This document shows, piece by piece, positions 11,511 through 21,620 of a stretch of 64,000 nt of DNA. The DNA is from Lunularia cruciata (taxonomy: Eukaryota > Streptophyta > Marchantiopsida > Lunulariales > Lunulariaceae). Every line of letters starts with the position of its first letter. Position 1 is the first letter of the stretch. Both the position numbers and the translations under genes were made by a program. The notes under the pieces are model-generated. The model saw only the letters and a list, made by a program, of their open reading frames with translations, searched no databases and was not told the origin of the DNA. The stretch spans positions 1,369,001 through 1,433,000 of the forward strand of contig OX419762.1 of the NCBI GenBank assembly GCA_948567375.1. Reading direction: 5' to 3'.

Positions 11511-12008
11511 TCATAATTTTTGCTGGTGCCAATCCACCATAACCTGGGTACTATACAACCAGGGTCTCCCGATCAAGAGAGGGTAGCCTGTTTTGGTTAC
11601 CGGTCTTAACACAATGTAATTTAATTTAAAAGGCACCCTTCCGATAATTGTGGTAATATTTGACAACATGCCCAAGGGCCATCTCTTGGTTTGATCCACA
11701 AACTTAAGAATCCGGGGTGTTGGTTCAAATGATGTGTACCCCAGTCGATGTGCAGTGTCTTTGGTCATGACATTTACACCCGACCCCAAATCAATGGGTA
11801 TGGATGTAATCATGCAGCCTGCTATCTCCGCATCCACCTCGGGAGATCCTAAATCTTCCTGTTCAATACGATAAATTGTGGGCAAGTCCTTCTTTGTCAT
11901 CACCCTTACTTTCTTGAGAGCTGAGCTTAGCTGCTTTTTATAGAGCTTATTGTCCTCCCATAATTGCTTAAATGTGACATTCGCGCTTGTAGACACCATA
12001 TCTGCCAC
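11511..12008 (-). pseudogene. Element A1 aspartic protease
   Basis: An open frame of 165 residues holds a retropepsin domain: IPIDLGSGVNVMTKDTA with the catalytic D-L-G-S loop in the place of D-[ST]-G-[AS], a central strand region, and the C-terminal LLIGRPWLYSTQV motif. It would cleave Gag-Pol. It is separated from the upstream linker by one stop (12,018-12,016) and from reverse transcriptase by another near 11,511, so the original frame probably read through. Leucine at the second loop position is unusual and may lower activity. Confidence 0.8.
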
Positions 12009-12017
12009 GATATTGTA

Positions 12018-12443
12018 CTATGGGACTCCTCCCAATTTCACCTGCTTTGTCCTTGGCTTTGGTTCTGAGTTGTGTGCCTGTTCAAAACAAACTTCGGGAT
12101 GCTTGAGGATGGTAACCGGTGTGCGTAAGTGGTTGATCCAATGATCATCGGGTTGACCTACTTTGGCTTGGATCAGGTCTTTGACTTTAGACCTGATATC
12201 TGCCGGAAATACGGGGGTTTGCGTCTTCACATTTGCCTCCACACTCATCTCCCGCGTGCGTAGTACTGCTTCCTTAATTTCTTTCTGCAAAGCTTTTGCT
12301 TTAGCTTTTTCTAGGACCTTTTCCTCCTTTGCAAAGAGAATAGATTTTGGTCGCAGTCTCTTCATTTTCCGGGAGGAAGACGCCAACATACTTGTTTCTT
12401 TGGAAACTTGATTCTTTTGCTCCGCGTGAGTTTCTACCTTCAA
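12018..12443 (-). pseudogene. Element A1 basic linker between zinc knuckles and protease
   Basis: This 141 residue open frame is rich in Lys, Glu and Ala (KAKALQKEIKEAVLRTRE), predicted helical, and ends just before the protease. It has no recognised catalytic motif. Position and composition fit the variable linker between nucleocapsid and protease in Gag-Pol. It joins the zinc-knuckle stretch upstream in the same frame, apart from one stop (TAG near 12,543). Confidence 0.55.
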
Positions 12444-12542
12444 AATTTTGAGGTCCGGCCAATCTTCTTTTGAAGCCGGACTTCCTTCTTGAGGCCTCTC
12501 TTCCTCAAGTGTAATACAATTGACGTTAGTGTCCCCCTTTGC

Positions 12543-13016
12543 TTAGAGCGCAGCATGCTTAGCAAGAGTCTCTACATAGTTGACAGGGGTCTTCGGATTG
12601 GGTGGTTGCGGGCACTGGTTTCCTGTGTGCCCCAATCCTTTACAATTCCCACAAAGGGGTACGTACCCAATTTGTTGTCTTTGCTCTGGACAATTTGGAG
12701 ACCAATGTCCCATTGAGCCACAATTGTAACAAGCACCCGGTGCCACATTTTGAGGTCTATTCTGACCACCCATTGGGGGTCTTTGTGGAGCACTAGTAGG
12801 ATTGTACTCTCATGGTCCAAACCTGGGACCTTGATATGATGGGCTTGATGGAGGTTGTGTATCTTGGGTTTGATATACCGTATCTTCTTCTTCGCCTTGA
12901 TCCCATCCAGGAACCCAATCTATTTGTTGCATTGGAAATGCCGTGCGACTTAAACACTCCGTATTAGCATGGCCGGATTTACCACACGCAGGTGCACCAT
13001 ACATTTGGTCGTCCAA
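12543..13016 (-). pseudogene. Element A1 nucleocapsid with three zinc knuckles
   Basis: Three CCHC motifs lie in a row. The first, near 12,960-13,000, is broken by a frame slip between its first two cysteines and the GKSGHANTEC part. The second is intact at 12,690-12,731 (CYNCGSMGHWSPNC), and so is the third at 12,612-12,653 (CGNCKGLGHTGNQC). They are joined by proline-rich linkers. Such knuckles bind retroelement RNA during packaging. Most plant Gypsy Gags have one or two knuckles. The old A2 copy keeps an intact first knuckle at 33,526-33,567, which shows that three is the ancestral number for the family. Confidence 0.85.
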
Positions 13017-14445
13017 ATGATGGGGGTTTTCTTCGGTCCTTCACCCCAATCATCTGAATTTTAAAATCCGCAAACTCTTTAATCAAAGTTTCCAACTTTT
13101 GATCTGCCTTGGATGTATTCTTTACTGGCGGTGTTACAAGCTTCTTTCCCCCACGTCTTTGTATTTTTCTCGGCTTGGGTTCTTTGTCAGATTCCAAAGA
13201 AGAACTAGAAGAAGTGGAGGATTCTTCCAAAGAAGGAGAAGTACTACGTGAAGCTCTTTGTCTTAGCTTTTTGCCTTTCTTCTCACGATTTCTTTGATTA
13301 CTGGACAAGTTCAAATGAGCCGCCTCATATTGGGCAACATGTTTGAGGACTTTGTCCAGGGAGGTTACATTTCTCTCCCTGGCCAAGATTCGAATCTCTG
13401 GTGAAAGTCTGCCGAGAAACCAAGTAATGGCTTGGGCATCGGAATACCCCACCACCCCGGATTGCTTCAGAACTCGGTTCAATAAGGCCATGAACCGCTC
13501 AGAGTAATCTCTCAATTTTTCCTTCTTTCCTTGATCCAAATCATTGAGTGCCGCGAAGACACTCGTATCATAATCCACTTCTTGAAATCGTTCCAAGAAG
13601 CCATTCCGTAAGTCTGCCCAGTCCGCTGGGGTAAATCCCTTCTGCGTTACATGAGTATACCAGCTCCGAGCCTTCTTTCGGAGCAGACTTGGAAAAATCC
13701 ACAGTCGATCCGCAGAGTCATATTCCTTGTTGGCAAAGGAAATGACTTTGAATTCCTCAATGAATTTGTTAGGATCTTCGTCTTGCTCTATACCTTTGTA
13801 CTTTTGATAAGCATGTCGGGTCACAGGTAACAAAGACATTGTTTGGTGCGGCAGGTTTGAGTGTGGTAAGTTTGAACTTACGGAAACCGCAGAGCTACTT
13901 GGTATGGACGCCGTGTTGTCTGCCCACAGGTTCCAATTTGTCGAGTTCAAATTGGGGTTGTCTTTGACAATTTCTTCTTCTCTGGTGGTGTCGACTTCAA
14001 CCTGATCAGAAGTAAGAGGGTCCACAGCTTCCGTCTGATCTTCGAATCTTGTTCGGGATAACCGAGGAATTTTTTGTGCCAGATGTTGACACTCTTGCTC
14101 CGTAAGTGTGCATGCTATCTTTTTGTGAACAAACTTCTTAATGAAATCAACTTCCTTTACAGCTTTAGGGGAAGTCGGTGTACTGGGTCGTAGTGCGTAT
14201 GTCTGCCCACTTGAGTCTTTCTTGGTCTTGGAAGACGGGGATGAAAAGTAGCCTTGCCAACCTCCTTCATGTCTCTTTTGATCAAGTTCGCACAGGGCCG
14301 CTTGTACTTCGTGGAGAAGTTGAAAGTCCAATTCTTCTCGTTCGATTTAGTCTGAAGTGTATGGGGCTTTCAAACGTTCATCTTCTTCACGCTGCACCGC
14401 TCGTCTTTGAGCCCTCTCGTCTTGTTGTTCTCTCGATGCAGACAT
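12979..14445 (-). pseudogene. Element A1 gag (capsid)
   Basis: The best start is ATG at 14,445 (MSASREQQDERAQRRA). One TAA near 14,349 interrupts it, and the frame is then open for 450 codons from 14,331 to 12,979. The N-terminal half is charged. A retrotransposon Gag capsid domain is recognisable from about 13,830 to 13,290: YQKYKGIEQDEDPNKFIEEF, ARSWYTHV, DWADLRNGFLERF, KLRDYSERFMALLNRV and AITWFLGRLSPEI. A Ser-rich low-complexity stretch follows. The frame ends by a slip inside the first zinc knuckle. Gag forms the virus-like particle in the cytoplasm. Confidence 0.88.
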
Positions 14446-14500
14446 TCATATTGCGTGAACACCCAATGGCTTCGTATTTGGCTTCTACTTCCAAGATTTG

Positions 14501-14520
14501 TATCCCCGTGGGCGGCGCCA
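14501..14520 (-). promoter_or_regulatory. Primer binding site of element A1, Asp-tRNA type
   Basis: Read on the minus strand, TGGCGCCGCCCACGGGGATA begins seven bases after the end of the 5' LTR. The TGGCGCCG start and GGGGA end resemble the plant tRNA-Asp complement used by Athila/Tat elements; the middle differs. It primes minus-strand DNA synthesis. Confidence 0.75.
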
Positions 14521-14527
14521 AAAATCA

Positions 14528-16436
14528 TGTGACAACCCAGCAAATATCACTTTTGAGGTAATCGGGTAAGTAAAGTTTGTTCCCGTAGAGATACTATCAA
14601 GAATTGGTCAAATACAAAGTCAAAAGTCACAATTGCAGTTCTTCTTGATTGCTTCTTTAATCTCTCAGGTAGAAACTACACCCAGAAGAGAGTAATAAGC
14701 TCACAATCTTGAACTTGTCATGAATACACACATATAATCACATCATAGTAAATTTTGTCCAAACAACTCTTGATTGTGATGATTCAGATTCTCCCGAAGA
14801 CGGCACTTCATTGCAAAGACCGATTTCGCCTCAAAATTGTGTTCCACCCCTCCATTGAACGCACAACTTCCTCAATCAAAATTGCTTCACATCAACTTCG
14901 TACTGCACTCACCAATGCAAAATACTAACAACACTACAATTCCTCTCAGATCCGTCAAGGCATTGCTTTGATGCACTTCACTCAGGATCAAACACACAGA
15001 ATGAAGATCAAGGCTGTAGATTCCAACATCCACAGACACACTGACTTGCTCTTTGGAATTCTCCACACACTCACAAATACAAACACAAAATTGACAATCG
15101 GAATTAAGCTTAAGCGACGAGTACTGAGAACAGCACTTCGCTTTATCTATCTTCAGAAAGTTGAATACAGAATAACATAAGACTGCGAATGCTCCCCTTA
15201 AATACTGAAGCAAACGGCAGATTTGCTGACCTAAGCACCGCTTCCTAACATCTCTTCCTATCTACAAATCCTAAGTGATAATCTATCTCTTCACATCTGC
15301 CTCTTCCTATCTCAAAATCAACATTTATTCTGATCCAATGACTACCTCATCATCGGCTTCCAAACCCGATGATCTTCCTATTACTTCACCTTCTTTGGGT
15401 ATGGCTACATCTACCAAATCCTTCACTAATTCTACAACTTCTTCACTACAATCTACAATTCAAATCCGGGTTACTCCATCTACACTCTTATTTCCCGACC
15501 CACTCTTCTCTAAAGTGTCAATTATCAAGTTTGATGACACCTGTACTCCTACTTCTACAACATCGGGTCTAATTACAATCAATTCCTTTGCTAATTCTAC
15601 TATATCCTCATCACAAATTGTAATTGAAAGCATGGGTACACTATCTACGCATTCAATTTGTAACACACTTTCCCCTAATCACTCATGTTATTGACCCGAA
15701 GACACTTACAATCTGATCTTGCACTTTGGGTTTATTCAGTACTGCTACTTCTCCTTCAATTCTTGTTCCATCTTCAATTGGAACTGAAATTGATGTCATG
15801 GGTATCCTAGCTATCTATTCTTTCTCTATCCTAAATCTCTCTAATGTCTCTGGCAAGATTCCCTAATTCATCTTCATTGCACTCCGAGGTCCAACTATCT
15901 CAGATACAGTCGTCTTCATCTTGAGTCAAAGAAGCTTCTAACTCAAAGTTGTGTAAATCCGAAGTCCAACATCTGAAGACCAAAGTCTGAAGTCAGAAGT
16001 CCAAAGATCAAAGTCTGAAGTCTGAAGTCTGAAGTCCGAAGATCCAACCCGAAGACACTAAACTACTTTGTACAATTACTCCCAAAACTTTAAATACTTG
16101 TAACTTCTTTTAGAGATCTCCAAACTTTGCGATTTTGGTATCAACAGAAAGCCCTAAACGAGATGCTTCCAACGAGATATAGCATGTTTGATTTGGACTT
16201 CTGATCATTGAGATATAGCCCCCGCAAGAATCTTGACCTATAACTTCCATTCCTCCTTTGGGTCTGCCCTCTTTCAATCTTGGCTGAGTACGTCTTCATT
16301 TGACACAAAGTAGACTTCTTCGGGCTTGATCAAAATACAAATTTCCTCTCATTTCTTCTCCATTTGGTTTCAATTTGGTTTTAGCAATGCACTTCTTCTT
16401 CAAAACTTGTCCAAAATGAAAAATGTGGGTACCACA
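14528..16436 (-). repeat. 5' LTR of element A1 (short form)
   Basis: This LTR is 1,909 bp long, starting TGTGACAACCCAGC and ending GTGGGTACCACA on the plus strand. It is the upstream LTR in the sense direction, next to the primer site. The tail ORF homologous to 7264-7605 lies at 15,666 downward and has one stop. The degenerate gaagtc/caaagtc array is at about 15,965-16,050. The right flank tagag matches the left flank of the 3' LTR. Confidence 0.95.
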
Positions 16437-18015
16437 TAGAGACATATTGCTTGCCGCTGCTTGGGATGGTTGCCAATTGTGATACTCCAGATATTGCAAT
16501 GTTGCATTGGATTGCATTCATTTGGATCTTGAAATCCAAAGCTAAGATCCAAAGCTGGGAAGGACAATCAAATGGCTGATATGATGTCTAGAGCATGCTA
16601 TGATGGAACTGAAAATGACTGTAAGGTAGATGTGCATGAGCTGGATCTGAATCTACCCTTTAGAGAAGAACTATACTCCGATGATTTTCTTGTCCTTGGG
16701 AAGTATCTCAGCTCTTTAGAGAAAAGTTAAGAATGGACCAAAAAGGAGTTTGAGAAAGTTAGGAGAAAGTCCGGCAAGTTCCTATTGAAGGACGGGTATC
16801 TTTGGCAAAGGTCCAAGGACCATGCTGGAGTTCCGTTGAGAGTGTTGGGAGATGAAGAGATGAAGCAAAAGGTACTACATGAATCACATGATGCAAAGGC
16901 TGCAGGTAATTGTGGAGCTCAGGGTATGTAGGAGAGCATTTGGAGGTTGTATTGGTAGCCTAGGATTTACACAAATGTACAACATCACGTGGAGACATGT
17001 GAAACTTGTCAGATCTACTCCAAGGTACGGCACAAAGATGAGTTGAATTCTACTTACCTGCTGAACCTTCATTTTCAGTGGGCTCTGGACATAGTGCATA
17101 TGCCTTCAAGAGTTTGGGGAGCAAAGTATCTAGTACTTGCCAGGGAGGACCTATTGAACTTTGTGGAAGGCAAGGCTTTGACATCTACACATACCCAACA
17201 AGTATGTCGGTTCGTTTTAGAAAATATCATTGCCAGGCATGGATGTTTCTACCGGATGAGGGCAAATTAAGGAGAGTTGGATGCAAGAGAAGCAACTGAT
17301 TTTTTTGCTAAGTTCAACATCAAACTGAATCAGACAACTACCTACTATCCGGAATCCAACGGTAAGAGTGAACAAGGTCATCCACCGATAGTAAATGCTT
17401 TGGTGAAGGCTTGCCAAGGTGAGGCATACAAATGCCCTGATTTGCTGCCCTTAGCGCTTATGGCAGATACGTTGACATGCAGCTTGTTGATTGGAATGCC
17501 ACCTGCTGAGTTGGTGTCAGGGCATTTTCCAATTATGTCCATAGAAGAGGACATTGCAAGCTGGAGGACTATTCAATGGGAGGATAACATGTAGATAGAA
17601 GAATTGATTTTGCACAAGATTGAGCATTTTGATCTTACACTGCAGAAAATTCAGGTGGCAAGAGATAAGGTGAAGGAAGCACGGTTGAAGAGCAAAGCAT
17701 ATTTTGATAAGATACACTGGCTTCAACCAGTGCCTATTTAGGAAGGAGATTGGGTGCTAATTTCAGATAACAGTCTAGGCGTGCAACACTCAACACTCAA
17801 GAAGTTTGCCTGTCGCTAGCATGGATCCTTTGTCATCACCAAGGTGCATGAAAATGCAACCTATAGCGTGCAGGAGCTAGATGGTACAAGGCACCAACTG
17901 CCATATGCGGGAAAGAGAGTTAAGCTCTTCAAACAGCGAGTAGGAACTAGAGAAGGAGATGACCACAATAGCAACTTGGAGGATGAACCAAAAGAGGCTA
18001 ATGGAGAAGGTTGAA
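16437..18015 (+). pseudogene. Family B RNase H end and integrase
   Basis: After the tagag duplication the B frame resumes with the RNase H end (LPLLGMVANCDTPDIAML). The spacer follows, then the integrase: zinc-binding domain (HESHDAKAAGNCGA ... CETCQIYSK), core (ALDIVHMPSRVWG, NATDFF-like region, YYPESNGKSEQGH with the catalytic glutamate) and a C-terminal segment (GDWVLISDN ... HENATYSVQELDGTRHQLP, GKRVKLFKQR). The catalytic core is broken near 17,270. Stops occur at about ten places. The C-terminal motif with GKRVKxFK differs from the GPY-like ends of A and C and supports a separate lineage. Confidence 0.8.
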
Positions 18016-18402
18016 ATTGAACACCTTGAGCATGATGGTGCAGACCGAAGGCTGCACAGCATTAGTGGGAGTGGATGTCGTTGGGGAATATGATTCATGG
18101 TTATCCTTGGTGCCATTTGGTGAGCTCAAGAGTTTCCTTTTATGTTACATAAGATTGAGAGTCTCTTTTAATTTTTTTTCATGAGCTGAGTTAAATTTAT
18201 GTTACGCCAACTCATGACTTTAGTTATGTTCTTGGTGTCCCAAAGGTATTTTTTTAAGTGCATTTGAGCAAAAGAGTCGGGAGTATTTGATTGATGCATC
18301 TGAACAAAAGAGTCTCCAGAGTATTTTATTTGGTGCATTTGATCAAAAGAGTCCCAAGGGTATTTTAGTTGGGGCACTTTGAGCAAAAAAATTAGGGGGG
18401 CG
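18016..18402 (+). other. Family B 3' untranslated stretch with possible polypurine tract
   Basis: No protein can be read. The sequence contains four spaced copies of a word close to gagcaaaagagtc (about 18,265-18,395), each followed by a T-rich stretch, and ends in attaggggggcg, a candidate polypurine tract matching the aggggggcga tract at 161-170. If that is correct, the B 3' LTR would begin near 18,403, inside what becomes the tandem array. Confidence 0.4.
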
Positions 18403-18514
18403 TATTTCATGTTTGGAGTGACAAAGTGAAAAGAGGAGAGATATTTGGGGGGATTTTGGCTTGGGCCTAGGGCTATGACAGAACTTCAAGAGAAAGGACG
18501 GCAAGAAGGGCAGA

Positions 18515-19105
18515 GTGAGAAAGTGGGACAAAAGTGAATTTTTGAAAGTATGAGGTTTTTTTCTTGGAGAGAGCTGGACAGAAGTGAATTTTGGAAGCAT
18601 CAGGTTTGTTGCCAAGAGAGAGCTAGATAGAAGTGAATTTTCAAAAGTATGAAGTTTGTTGTTGGGAGAGAGCTGGACAGAGGTGAATTTTTGAAAGTAT
18701 GAGGTTTGTTGTTGGGAGAGAGCTGGACAGAAGTGAGTTTTCAAAAGCATGAGGTTTGTTGTTGGGAGAGAGCTAGACAGAAGTGAATTTTTTAAATTAC
18801 AAGGTTTATTGTTGGGAGAGAGCTAGACAGAAGTGAATTTTGAAACCATGAGGTTTGTTGCTGGGAGAGAGCTGGACATAAGTGAATTTTTGAAAGCATG
18901 AGGTTTTTTGCTAGGAGAGAGCTGGACAAAAGTGAATTTTTGAAAGTATGAGGTTTATTGCTGGGAGAGAGCTGGACAGAAGTGAATTTTTGAAAGTATG
19001 AGGTTTGTTGCTAGGAGAGAGCTGGACAGAAGTGAATTTTTGAAAGTATGAGGTTTCTTGTTTGGAGAGAGCTGGACAAAAGTGAACTTTCGAATGAGGG
19101 TTTGC
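18515..19105 (+). repeat. Minisatellite with 50 bp unit, about 11-12 copies
   Basis: A unit of about 50 bp (gagagagctggacagaag, then tgaatttttgaaag, then a gaggtttgttg-like end) recurs with a clear 50 bp period; for example gttgggagag falls at 18,661, 18,711, 18,761 and 18,811. Copies differ by point changes and 1 bp indels. The plus strand is strongly purine-rich. Long open frames on the minus strand here are by-products of the period. Confidence 0.9.
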
Positions 19106-19149
19106 TGCTGTGAGAAGGTTTGCAAAGGAGAACTCACAAAAGGAGAGAT

Positions 19150-19525
19150 TGGAGAGGAAGGAGCAAGCTTGGACAGGAGATAAATTTTTGAGTGTAAAAG
19201 AGGACTGTGCAGGAGCAGAAGGCAGTAGGGTTTTTCCCATAGGAAGAGCTGAGTGCAAGCTTAGACATGAGATGAGTTTTTGAGTATAAGAGGTGATTGT
19301 GCAAGAGCAAAGGGATTAGGGTTTTTCCTGCAAGACAGGCTGAGTGCAAGCTTGGAAGGGAGACAAATTTTTGAATATAAGAGGTGACTATGCAAGAGCA
19401 GAGGGAGTAGGGTCTTTCCCAAAGGAAGGGTTGAGTGCAAGCTTGGACAAGAGATGCATTTTTGCATTAAGAGGTGACTGTGCAAGAGTAGCGAGAGAAG
19501 GGTTTTTCCCGCAAGAAGGGCTGTT
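19150..19525 (+). repeat. Tandem repeat with 91 bp unit, about 4 copies
   Basis: The word gtgcaagctt returns at about 19,162, 19,254, 19,344 and 19,435, giving a period of about 91 bp. Each unit contains ttttgagtataagaggtgac and agggtttttcccgcaagaag variants. It directly follows the 50 bp array and shares its purine bias. Confidence 0.85.
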
Positions 19526-20479
19526 GTGAGTGTGGACAGAAAGGGACATTTCCAATGAGGGTTTGCAAGAGACAAGACAGGCAAAGGAGAACTCACAAAG
19601 GAGAGGCTGGCAGAGAGAAATTTCAAATATAGAGAGGGCTGTTGTGAGTGTTGATAGAAGGGAAATTTCCAATGAGGATTTTGCAGAAGTACTGGTGGGG
19701 AGAGGAGAGGAATTTCAAATGAAGGTTGCAGGAGTGTGGATCTGCAGTGTAGAAACCTCATGAAGGAGAAGCTGGAAGAGAGGAGAGAATTTTTGAATGT
19801 ATGAGGGCTGTTGTGAGAGAGCTGGACAGATGAAAGAAATTTTGAATGTTTGAGGGCTGTTGTGAGAAAGCTGGACAAAGGAAAGAAATTTTGAATGTAT
19901 GAGGGCTGTTGTGAGAGAACTGGACAGAGGAAAGAAATTTTGAAAGTCTGAGAGTTGCTGTTGAAAGAGGAAAGACTTTTCAAAAGTAAAAAGGTTGTTG
20001 CTGTGAGGGTTGGCAATGGAGAAATCTCACAAAGGAGAGGCTGGGCAGAGAGGAAGTAATTTTTTGAATATAGAGTGTTGGCTGTTGTGAGTGTTGACAA
20101 GGAAGTGAACTTTTGAATGAGGATTTGCTGTTGTGAGGGTTGGTAGTGGAGAAAACTTCACAAAGGAAAGTGACAGTGTGGGAGTTTGACAGGACAATAA
20201 ACATCAAAGAAGGAGAGCTTTGAAAGAATGCTCTATTGGTAATGACAGACTAGTACGGGTTATGAGAATGCTTTGAGAGGAAGTTTTGACTGATGGAGAC
20301 ACACATGATATTTTGAGAGAATGATCTGCTGAGGTGAGACAAGGCAAAGAGGGTTTTGATATGAGAATATTTTGAGTTGATAGAGCTTGACTGAGTGACA
20401 CTAGTGAGGAGATCAGATGTTCAAGGAGTCCAGTGTGAATTGACAGCATAAATGGACGGAAAATTTTGGAAGAATGGCC
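19526..20479 (+). repeat. Degenerate mixed tandem repeats
   Basis: Several unit types alternate: gggctgttgtgag with cagaaagg-like words, a 49 bp unit at about 19,790-19,960 (gctggacagaggaaagaaattttgaatg, in parts), and longer units ending in gaatattttgagttgatagag. The array continues past the C LTR at 20,480-21,167, because the gaatattttgagttgatagag unit reappears at about 21,205. No coding sequence is supported. Confidence 0.7.
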
Positions 20480-21167
20480 TATGAGCCGGCCTGTCTCTCA
20501 CTCAAGATGAACCTCTGATGGCTATTATGGTAGCACACCATGGACTAAGAAGGCAAGGAACCCGAACTCCATCATACTCCTCCAAGGCTAACACTCCAAG
20601 ACTCAAGACATCGCTCACTAGAGAACTCAATGAGACAAGGATAATTGCGAATGAAAGGATGATGAGTACCTCCTCACCCCTTGTTTATATACTTGTGAAA
20701 TAGTTACGTACCAAAGTTACTATTTACCGTAGTAACTCAAGTTACTAGACTAAAAGTCAAGTAAAGTCAAAAAGTAAAAAGAAATATCCATTCACATGGG
20801 CATATTCCCCTAAGCATGTGATCTTATCTTGACCCAACCACTAAGTCAAGGATTCCTTCACATGGGCTATCCTTGGACTAAAGGAGAATCCAAAACAAAA
20901 AGGCTTACGGGCCCAAGAGTTCTCAACTCTTTCCTCAAAGCCAAACACCTAGGAATAATACCAAGTCAACACACTAAAATCCAAAATAGTGGTGCTCATC
21001 TTTTCTACTTCCTCTAAAGGTCCCCTCTATCTTAGCTATGACTAACTTTAGCTAACCATGACTAATATAGAACCATCCTTTATCTCTATATAAATAATAT
21101 CTCTTAAGTACTTGTAATACCAAGCTAAATATCACAATACCACACACATGCACAAATGGGTGTTACA
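20480..21167 (-). repeat. Solo family C LTR, minus orientation
   Basis: A full-length C LTR of 688 bp runs from TATGAGCCGGCC to GGGTGTTACA on the plus strand, which is the reverse complement of TGTAACACCC...GGCTCACA. It lies within the tandem array and has no attached interior. The flanking 5 bp (tggcc and gggca) do not match, so the usual duplication was lost or the LTR arrived by recombination. Confidence 0.9.
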
Positions 21168-21620
21168 GGGCAATGTGTATTGACAGGAGAAAAAGTAGTT
21201 GAGAGAATATTTTGAGTTGATAGAGCTTAGTAGTGACAGAAGTGAGGAAAGTAAATGCTCAAAATGAGACCAGTGCAAATTGGTAGTGACAGCAAGGAGA
21301 ACAATGCTTGAGTGGGGAATGATAGACCAATAAAGCTTACCTAATCCATAAACCCAAAAACCCAAACGTAATAAAAAAATAATAGGCCCTAAAAGAACAT
21401 GAGAATTAAATCAGCTAAAGGATCTCAACACAACAGATCTAGGAAGGGGTTCAAATAGAACAACCGCAAATAGGCTATCCCATCAATAGGAGGAAGCTAC
21501 TTCCGGATGAAAGACTAGAATCTAGAACAGCCTACGGAATAAATTACAATCCACCAATGACTAAGACAATCTAAGCACAAGCAGTCAGGTGCCTAGTGCA
21601 CTCTCAAGGCCTACAAATCC
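21168..21620. other. End of tandem array, then unassigned single-copy-like sequence
   Basis: Up to about 21,340 the sequence continues the array interrupted by the C LTR. From about 21,340 to 21,620 it matches none of the other repeats in the window and has no meaningful open frame. The base composition shifts to A-rich and C-containing, without the purine skew. It may be the remaining end of the B LTR, another repeat, or a trace of non-repeat DNA. Confidence 0.4.

Larger units (their letters stand above)
6577..16436 (-). mobile_element. Complete family A Ty3/Gypsy element (A1), TSD tagag
   Basis: A 9.86 kb minus-strand element is bounded by LTRs at 6577-8363 and 14,528-16,436 and flanked by an exact 5 bp duplication, tagag (6572-6576 and 16,437-16,441). 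In the sense direction it has an Asp-type primer site, gag with a triple zinc knuckle, protease, reverse transcriptase, RNase H, integrase with a GPY-like end, and a polypurine tract. There is no chromodomain, which fits the Athila/Tat side of plant Gypsy elements. It sits in the B RNase H domain. The first 500 bp of the two LTRs differ at about 23 sites by my count (about 95% identity), so it is older than the C insertion at 42,171. Several stops and frameshifts inactivate it. Confidence 0.95.
838..18402 (+). mobile_element. Family B Ty3/Gypsy element, old and interrupted
   Basis: A plus-strand retroelement can be followed through a gag zinc knuckle, aspartic protease, reverse transcriptase, RNase H and integrase. 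It is split by a C LTR fragment (1566-1977), a solo A LTR (4004-5928) and a complete A element (6577-16436). The B frame resumes after each insertion, and the two A insertions are bounded by 5 bp target-site duplications, so B is the oldest layer here. Every domain carries stops and frameshifts. A G-rich tract near 18,395 may be its polypurine tract. Its LTRs are not securely defined: what follows 18,402 does not match the repeat at 172. From memory, the motifs resemble a Gypsy lineage common in basidiomycete fungi; that resemblance is untested. Confidence 0.7.

Noticed and set aside
12163-12411. Plus-strand frames inside A1 gag and pol
   Set aside because: They lie opposite recognised minus-strand domains and show no conserved motif.
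18515-19105. CRISPR-like array
   Set aside because: The whole 50 bp unit repeats without unique spacers, there are no cas genes, and the context is a plant retroelement.
18343-19258. Repeated protein-like frames with FTSVQLSP motifs on the minus strand
   Set aside because: They are translations of the 50 bp minisatellite; the period is not a multiple of three, so each unit shifts frame.
19261-20100. Long minus-strand frames rich in Ser, Leu, Pro and Phe (up to 279 codons)
   Set aside because: They follow the period of the tandem arrays on the purine-poor strand, lack any domain, and change with each repeat unit.
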